DNA from: Micromonospora cathayae
GTDB taxonomy: Bacteria; Actinomycetota; Actinomycetes; Mycobacteriales; Micromonosporaceae
Length of the DNA: 64,000 nt
Reading direction: 5' to 3'
NCBI RefSeq assembly: GCF_028993575.1
Contig: NZ_CP118615.1
Coordinates: forward strand, 5,795,001 to 5,859,000
Shown here: one piece after another, positions 60,101-64,000 of the stretch
Layout of the letters: each line of letters opens with the position of its first letter
Position numbering within the stretch: position 1 is the stretch's first letter
Notes under the pieces: generated by a model
The model's database searches: none
What the model saw: only the letters and a program-made list of their open reading frames with translations
What the model was told of the DNA's origin: nothing
Made by a program: the position numbers and the translations under genes

Positions 60101-61741
60101 TCAGGGGGTCACCACCCGGCCGCCGAACGTCACGACGAGCCGGCCGTCCGAGGCGAACGACCAGCCCAGCGCCCCGGAGTACTGGGCGCACCGGGAGCCG
60201 TTGGAGCCGGACCAGAACTGGTTCGAGCTGTCCGAGTTACCGATGATCTTGTCGTTCGATCCGCCGTCGCACGAGGTGTTGTTGCGGAAGACCGAGCTGC
60301 CGCCGTCGAAGGTGAAGTTACGTTCGGTGTTGCCGACGCTGGCGTTGTTCGACACCTGCATCGTGCCCAGGTTGCGGTTGTAGGTGAAGCCGTGCTTGCC
60401 GTTGTCGTAGGCGATGTTGCCCCGGACGATGTGGTTGACCCCGATGTCCTCGCCGCCGAGCTTGTAGCCGTTGCGGTCGCCCGCGCCGGCCTGTCCACCG
60501 TTGCTGAGGGTGCCGTTGCCGTAGGCGAGGGACGATTCGATGGTCACCGCCCCGATCGGTCCGGTGTCGGACTTGGTGTAGAGGTCGTAGCCGTCGTCGA
60601 TGTTGTTGTGGGCGACCGTGTAGCGGAAGACGTTGCCGGGTCCCACGGTGAGCTTCGGTGCGAAGCCGTCCGCGTCCTCACCGTCGGAGTCGACGTTGTC
60701 GTGCGACACCGTGCTCAACACGAGGTTGTTGGACGGCCACTGGTCCCTGGGCGCGTCCGCCACCAGGCGGGAGAGCTGCAGCCCCGAGTCCCGGTTGTGG
60801 CGGGTGATCACCCGCTCGACGATGTTGTTGTTGCCGGCGAGGAGGATGCCGTTGTCACCGGCGCGCTCCACCACCAGGCCGTGGACGTGCCAGTACGACC
60901 CGCCCAGGACGAGTCCACGGTTCGCCGGGTCCTCGCTCTGCGCCGAGAAGTTCAGGACCGGGGTTTCGCCCGGGTACGCGAACAGCTTCTTGCGGGCGCT
61001 CGACGTGCCGTTGTTGCCCTGGCCGATGGTGACGGTCTGCGAGTAGCGGTAGGTGCCGCCGCGCAGGTAGATCGTCCCGCCGGCCCCGATGCGGGTGATC
61101 GCGGAGGTGAGCGTGGTCGGGTTCGTCTCCGTCCCGGAGGCGCTGTCGCTACCGCCCGGTGCCGCGTACAGGACGTTGCCCGACGGCGGTGGGGTCGTGG
61201 GCGGAGGCGTGGTCCCCGGCGGGGTCGTGGGCGGCACGGTCGTGGGAGGGGCGGTCGTGGGTGGGGTCGTCGCCGAGGCGTAGGTCTCGAACTCGGCGAC
61301 CCGCGGGGTGCCACTCGAACCGGTGATCTCAAAGTTGATCTTACTGAGGGTGGCCGGAGCGAAGGTGATGGCACCCGCCCCGCTGCCGGTGGCCAGGACG
61401 GAACCGGTGTCGTTGTTGACGACCCGCCAGGATCCGATGGCCCCGACAGCGCCGGACGCCTCACGGATGGTGATCGCGGACACCGTGGTGGCCGAGCCCC
61501 ACTTGACCGAGATGCGACCGGTCGAGCCGGCAGGTGACCAGTAGGTGCTCAGGTTGCCGTCGAGCACGTTGCCGTAGCTGGTTCCGCTGGCCTTGCTCGA
61601 TCCGTCGGCACCGGCTCCGAGGCTGAGGTTGGGGCCGCTCGCGGCGGACACCTGGACCATCGGCAGCGCCACGACGGCCGTGGCGACGGCCGCCAGGGCG
61701 ACGCCGCCGGCGAGAAGCTGGGATCTTGATCTGGTTCGCAC
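60101..61741 (-). CDS. Secreted pectate lyase, PL9 family, with N-terminal discoidin-like domain
   Basis: 546 residues from the GTG at 61741, set by GAGGAG 7 bp upstream; the longer frame upstream is Arg/Pro-rich. Signal peptide about 1-34. F5/8C-like domain about 36-150 (NLSLGAGADGSS, LSTYWSP). Pro/Thr linker about 155-187. Right-handed beta-helix from about 189: YAAPGGSDSASGTE, RGGTYRYSQTV, GLVVERAGDNGI, DSDGEDADGFAPKLTVGPGN (PL9 catalytic/Ca-binding Asp cluster), DDGYDLY, NGYKLGGE. Cleaves pectin by beta-elimination outside the cell. Promoter carries a LacI-like operator. Confidence 0.9.
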   Translation of the reverse strand: MRTRSRSQLLAGGVALAAVATAVVALPMVQVSAASGPNLSLGAGADGSSKASGTSYGNVLDGNLSTYWSPAGSTGRISVKWGSATTVSAITIREASGAVGAIGSWRVVNNDTGSVLATGSGAGAITFAPATLSKINFEITGSSGTPRVAEFETYASATTPPTTAPPTTVPPTTPPGTTPPPTTPPPSGNVLYAAPGGSDSASGTETNPTTLTSAITRIGAGGTIYLRGGTYRYSQTVTIGQGNNGTSSARKKLFAYPGETPVLNFSAQSEDPANRGLVLGGSYWHVHGLVVERAGDNGILLAGNNNIVERVITRHNRDSGLQLSRLVADAPRDQWPSNNLVLSTVSHDNVDSDGEDADGFAPKLTVGPGNVFRYTVAHNNIDDGYDLYTKSDTGPIGAVTIESSLAYGNGTLSNGGQAGAGDRNGYKLGGEDIGVNHIVRGNIAYDNGKHGFTYNRNLGTMQVSNNASVGNTERNFTFDGGSSVFRNNTSCDGGSNDKIIGNSDSSNQFWSGSNGSRCAQYSGALGWSFASDGRLVVTFGGRVVTP

Positions 61742-61856
61742 TGTCGCACTCCTCAGGAAGGGCCACGGCGGAGCGCCGCCCTGCAGGCGCGGCACCGCGC
61801 GGCCCCGTCTATGCGTCCCTGGCCCGGCCGACGGCCCGAAACATCGATGAAACCTT

Positions 61857-61886
61857 AGGCTAGGAAAGCGTTTACCTGAGATGCAA
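61857..61886 (-). promoter_or_regulatory. Promoter of the pectate lyase gene with LacI-type operator
   Basis: On the minus strand TTGCAT (61886-61881), 18-bp spacer, TAGCCT (61862-61857). The spacer contains GGTAAACGCTTTCC (61876-61863), an imperfect palindrome with the central CG of LacI/cre-type sites, placed to block polymerase. About 115 bp upstream of the start codon. Confidence 0.5.
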
Positions 61887-61935
61887 GGCTTGAGATGTGC
61901 AGGTTTGTTGCAGACTGTGGTGCACCGACGGCACG

Positions 61936-62105
61936 CCCGACTCGCCACACGGCGACCGCGACCGCGCGACCCGTGACCGCAACCCGGCCCCCGCGACCCG
62001 GGTCCCCGCACCCCCGTGACCCGTGCGACCCGTGACCGGGTGGTCCCCGCACCCCCCCTGGCCGGGTCCCCGCGACCCGATCCCCTGACCCCTGACCCCT
62101 GATCC
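61936..62105. repeat. C-rich low-complexity tract
   Basis: Degenerate short repeats based on cgacccg and gtgaccc, ending with three cccctga units. No coding character; function unknown, possibly only replication slippage. Confidence 0.6.
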
Positions 62106-62520
62106 GCATCGGTCCTGGATTACGGCCGGGCACATCCGCCGGCCGGTTCCGCCCCACCAGGACGTCAGCACCGGTGGAGCCCCGGAACACCGAACTGGCC
62201 TATTCACCACCAACCACTACGGACAGTCCCGACCACCGCCAGTACGCCAGAACCGTTCTTTCTGCCATTCCTCCGCCAGGTCGTCGCGCTGACCGAACGT
62301 GCTCAACGGTGGCGGTCGACGACAACCGTCAGTTACGGCATGGAGGGCCGGTCGTACGGTAACCACAGCCCAAGCGGACGCCGGCCCGCCGGTTCCCCTT
62401 CGGACGACGACTCCCCGATGTCCGGACGTCAGCAGCCGACCGGGCCGGGGATCCGTTATCAGCCTTTGTCGGATCTCCCGGTGGGCCGTCACTATATATC
62501 CGAGATGAGCTGTTTAAGTA

Positions 62521-62535
62521 GGTGATCTGATTACC
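62521..62535. promoter_or_regulatory. Operator-like palindrome upstream of the repeat-peptide gene
   Basis: GGTGATCTGATTACC: 6-bp half-sites with one mismatch around CTG, 114 bp before the ATG of the repeat-peptide gene. Confidence 0.35.
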
Positions 62536-62648
62536 TCCGACCGGCAGGGATTCCCTTTTTCCTTTCGCTCCTTGACATGCTGAAACGATCCCGCCACCCT
62601 CATGGTCATCGCATTCGCGTAATTGATACGAGTGAGAGGAGAACCTTC

Positions 62649-62948
62649 ATGGCCACCCTGACCCTGGAACGGACGAACGAGGTCGTCGCCGGCGGTGCCG
62701 AAGAGGTCGTCGCCCGGTTCGGCGGTGCCGAGGAAGTCGTGGCCTTCGGCGGTGCCGAGGAAGTCATCGCCCGGTTCGGCGGCGCCGAGGAAGTTGTGGC
62801 CTTCGGCGGTGCCGAGGAAGTCATCGCCCGGCTCGGCGGCGCCGGAGAGGTTGTGGCCTTCGGCGGTGCCGAAGAAGTCGTGGCCTTCGGCGGTGCCGAG
62901 GAGGTCGTCGCCCGGCTCGGCGGTGTCGAGGACGTCGTCGCCGGCTGA
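62649..62948 (+). CDS. Small protein of nine tandem GGAEEVVA(R)F-type repeats (possible multicore peptide precursor)
   Basis: 99 residues from the ATG at 62649, with GAGGAG (62636-62641) 7 bp upstream; an upstream in-frame ATG at 62577 lacks one. Residues 1-14 form a short leader (MATLTLERTNEVVA). Residues 15-99 are nine 9- or 10-residue units: 10-mers GGAEEVVARF, GGAEEVIARF, GGAEEVIARL and GGAEEVVARL alternate with 9-mers GGAEEVVAF and variants, and the last is GGVEDVVAG. No Cys, Ser, Lys or Tyr; the only Thr residues are in the leader. No signal peptide or membrane helix. Fits a repeated-core RiPP precursor or a beta-repeat/amyloid-like protein; no modifying enzyme is visible nearby, so function is open. 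Confidence 0.75.
   Translation: MATLTLERTNEVVAGGAEEVVARFGGAEEVVAFGGAEEVIARFGGAEEVVAFGGAEEVIARLGGAGEVVAFGGAEEVVAFGGAEEVVARLGGVEDVVAG
62691..62945 (+). repeat. Tandem 27/30-bp coding repeats
   Basis: Nine in-frame copies of a unit beginning ggcggtgccgag, alternately 30 and 27 bp for most of the array. Differences are mostly silent or conservative (Val/Ile, Phe/Leu), suggesting selection on the peptide rather than only recent duplication. Confidence 0.9.
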
Positions 62949-63040
62949 AACCCCACGGCCGGGCCGCTGGCCGCCGTCGGGCGGTACGTCGAATCCGACG
63001 TCACCTGACCGGTTCGGGCCCGGCCCGGTGCTTCGCAGTT

Positions 63041-63076
63041 CCGAGCGCCAGCCCGTCGACACGGGCTGGCGCTCGG
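63041..63076. terminator. Bidirectional hairpin terminator
   Basis: Perfect 16-bp stem (63041-63056 with 63061-63076) and a 4-nt loop between the convergent repeat-peptide gene and the transporter gene; no U-tract. Confidence 0.75.
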
Positions 63077-63107
63077 CCTGCCACCGCCCACCGGGGAGCG
63101 GGACGGC

Positions 63108-64000
63108 TCAGCTCAACCAGTCGAGCAGCTTCCCGCCCTGCTGCCAGATGGTGAGGGCGGAGAACACTCCGAACAGCACCACCGCCCACACCAGGGCCGC
63201 CACCCGGTAACCGCGCGGGCGGATCTGCTCCGGCAGCACCCGACGGTTGACCACCAGCAGCAGGATGGCGTAGATGAACATCATCAGTCCGCCGACGCAG
63301 GCCGAGATGACCAGCAGCACCAGCGGTTGGGCGAAGCCGGCCAACAGGATCGCGCAGCCCAGCCCGACCAGGCCCCAGACCAGAGCGAAGTAGATCCGGC
63401 TCTCCGAGACCCGGCGCAGGTACGAGGTGGCGAGCACATCGGCGGCGAGTCGGCTGGTGTAGTCCACGATGCCCATCGCGGCGGCGAACAGCGAGAACGC
63501 CCCGATCATCCAGAACAGGACGCCGAACCAGCCGCCGACCAGCTCCTTGAGCCGTTCCCCCTCCACCGCCAGGAAGTCCACGCTGTTGGCCAGTCCCGGC
63601 TGTCCGTACACGGTGGAGTAGGCCAGCATCGACATCAGCGTGATGGTGACGAAGGAGATCAGCACGAAGGTGACCAGTTGCTCCCGGTTGGCCAGCCGCC
63701 ACCACCCGCGCCACCGACGCAGGTTCTCCTCGGTCGGCTCGAACACGAAGCCCGCCGCGTCCGGTGCCGCCTCCTTGCGGCCGGTGACCGGGCTGACCAG
63801 GCGGGGGACGTACGCGCCCATGCCGAAGCCCTTGTCCCGGATCCAGTTGCTCTGCACCAGGTTCTGGCCGCCGCCGGCTCCGGCGAAGACCAGCGCGGAG
63901 AGCATCAGCGCGAATCCCAACTCGACCGGGAAGTCCGGTGCGGTGACGGTACGGGGCAGTTCCCCCCAGGCGTCGGCGGAGATCGCGAAGAACACCGCCA
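63108..64000 (-). CDS. Nramp-like divalent metal transporter, 3' part (runs off the window)
   Basis: At least 295 C-terminal residues, open to the window edge, so the start is not visible. Polytopic: about eight hydrophobic segments, with GGGQNLVQSNWIRDKGFGMG in a cytoplasmic loop and FSLFAAAMGIVDYTSRLAADVLA later, as in the Nramp-related membrane proteins of actinobacteria. The N-terminal metal-binding Asp-Pro-Gly motif would lie outside the window, so metal transport is not proven here. Confidence 0.7.
   Translation of the reverse strand, partial: AVFFAISADAWGELPRTVTAPDFPVELGFALMLSALVFAGAGGGQNLVQSNWIRDKGFGMGAYVPRLVSPVTGRKEAAPDAAGFVFEPTEENLRRWRGWWRLANREQLVTFVLISFVTITLMSMLAYSTVYGQPGLANSVDFLAVEGERLKELVGGWFGVLFWMIGAFSLFAAAMGIVDYTSRLAADVLATSYLRRVSESRIYFALVWGLVGLGCAILLAGFAQPLVLLVISACVGGLMMFIYAILLLVVNRRVLPEQIRPRGYRVAALVWAVVLFGVFSALTIWQQGGKLLDWLS

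Larger units (their letters stand above)
61887..62635. other. Gene-free stretch upstream of the repeat-peptide gene
   Basis: About 750 bp. 61936-62105 is a C-rich low-complexity tract of degenerate gacccg/gtgaccc units ending in three cccctga copies. 62460-62540 is AT-rich, with TATATAT at 62493-62499 as a possible -10, and GGTGATCTGATTACC (62521-62535), an almost perfect palindrome. TTGACA is at 62572-62577 without a matching -10. No convincing coding frame or RNA gene. Confidence 0.4.

Noticed and set aside
61936..62105. Origin-like or phase-variable repeat
   Set aside because: The units are too degenerate and no DnaA boxes or coding context were seen; listed only as low complexity.
62572..62577. 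TTGACA as the -35 of the repeat-peptide promoter
   Set aside because: No acceptable -10 hexamer at 16-19 bp; kept only as a mention.
62691..62945. CRISPR-like array
   Set aside because: Units are contiguous, without unique spacers, and lie in a coding frame.
62606..63091. Long repeat-containing open frames on the minus strand and in a second plus frame over the repeat-peptide gene
   Set aside because: They are shadows of the in-frame repeats (unit lengths divisible by 3 keep all frames open) and lack a ribosome-binding site; only the frame starting at 62649 has one.

Overview
The window is about 72-74% GC by eye. It has many GTG starts, tightly coupled ATGA/GTGA gene junctions, F420/LLM-type oxidoreductases, and large secreted multidomain carbohydrate-active proteins with actinobacterial LacI-type operators. 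All of this points to a filamentous actinomycete, most likely a Micromonosporaceae chromosome (Micromonospora-like); the genus is an inference. No rRNA, tRNA, CRISPR array, insertion sequence or integrase was seen.

0-24 kb is a catabolic island. Two complete branched-chain-amino-acid-type (Liv/HAAT) ABC importers lie back to back around a 590-bp divergent control region at 4410-4999. The minus-strand set has separate LivH, LivM, LivG and LivF. The plus-strand set has a LivM-LivG fusion and carries an aldehyde dehydrogenase, an SDR, an LLM oxidoreductase, a GntR regulator, an amidase, an AstE-like protein lacking two expected zinc ligands, and a dimeric alpha/beta-barrel-like protein. Beyond a strong bidirectional hairpin comes a second divergon: a 4-hydroxyacetophenone-type Baeyer-Villiger monooxygenase (minus) against an acyl-CoA ligase, an enoyl-CoA hydratase, a KstD-like flavoprotein and an IclR regulator (plus). 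IclR-like palindromes sit in the shared promoter. The whole looks like uptake and oxidation of an unidentified small organic acid, ketone or amide.

24-36.6 kb is a small biosynthetic locus on the minus strand. A 603-residue protein of unknown family is translationally coupled to an unusual NRPS (fused MbtH - A - T - C, with no ordinary Asp235 in the A domain). A sulfotransferase-like protein and a heterodimeric ABC exporter pair follow. A VOC-fold protein and an ABC-F ribosome-protection-like ATPase lie just upstream and could be self-resistance genes.

36.6-44.4 kb holds a membrane protein/winged-helix pair, a YdjM fragment, a 1307-residue secreted ThuA/PQQ-sugar-dehydrogenase/PKD/CBM6/F5-8C protein, two gene remnants, a DinB-like protein and a secreted Cip1-like protein preceded by a near-perfect CebR-type box.

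44.4-58.1 kb is a second, more unusual biosynthetic locus. A nine-gene, almost gap-free minus operon encodes ACP, class III aminotransferase, 4HBT thioesterase, FabZ-like hotdog protein (catalytic Glu replaced by Gln), ketosynthase, a short KS-like protein without the Cys, acyl-ACP/CoA ligase, type II thioesterase and an EamA exporter, followed by an MFS exporter gene. Diverging from it is a four-gene plus operon of lysine metabolism: FAD amino-acid oxidase, ornithine-cyclodeaminase/ketimine-reductase family protein, and two saccharopine dehydrogenases. Together they suggest a lysine- or pipecolate-linked, ACP-borne product with no described match that I recognise.

58-64 kb holds a WYL regulator, an alpha/beta hydrolase, a secreted PL9 pectate lyase under a LacI-like operator, a 900-bp gene-free stretch, a small gene encoding nine tandem GGAEEVVA(R)F-type repeats (a possible multicore peptide precursor), and the 3' part of an Nramp-like transporter running off the right edge.
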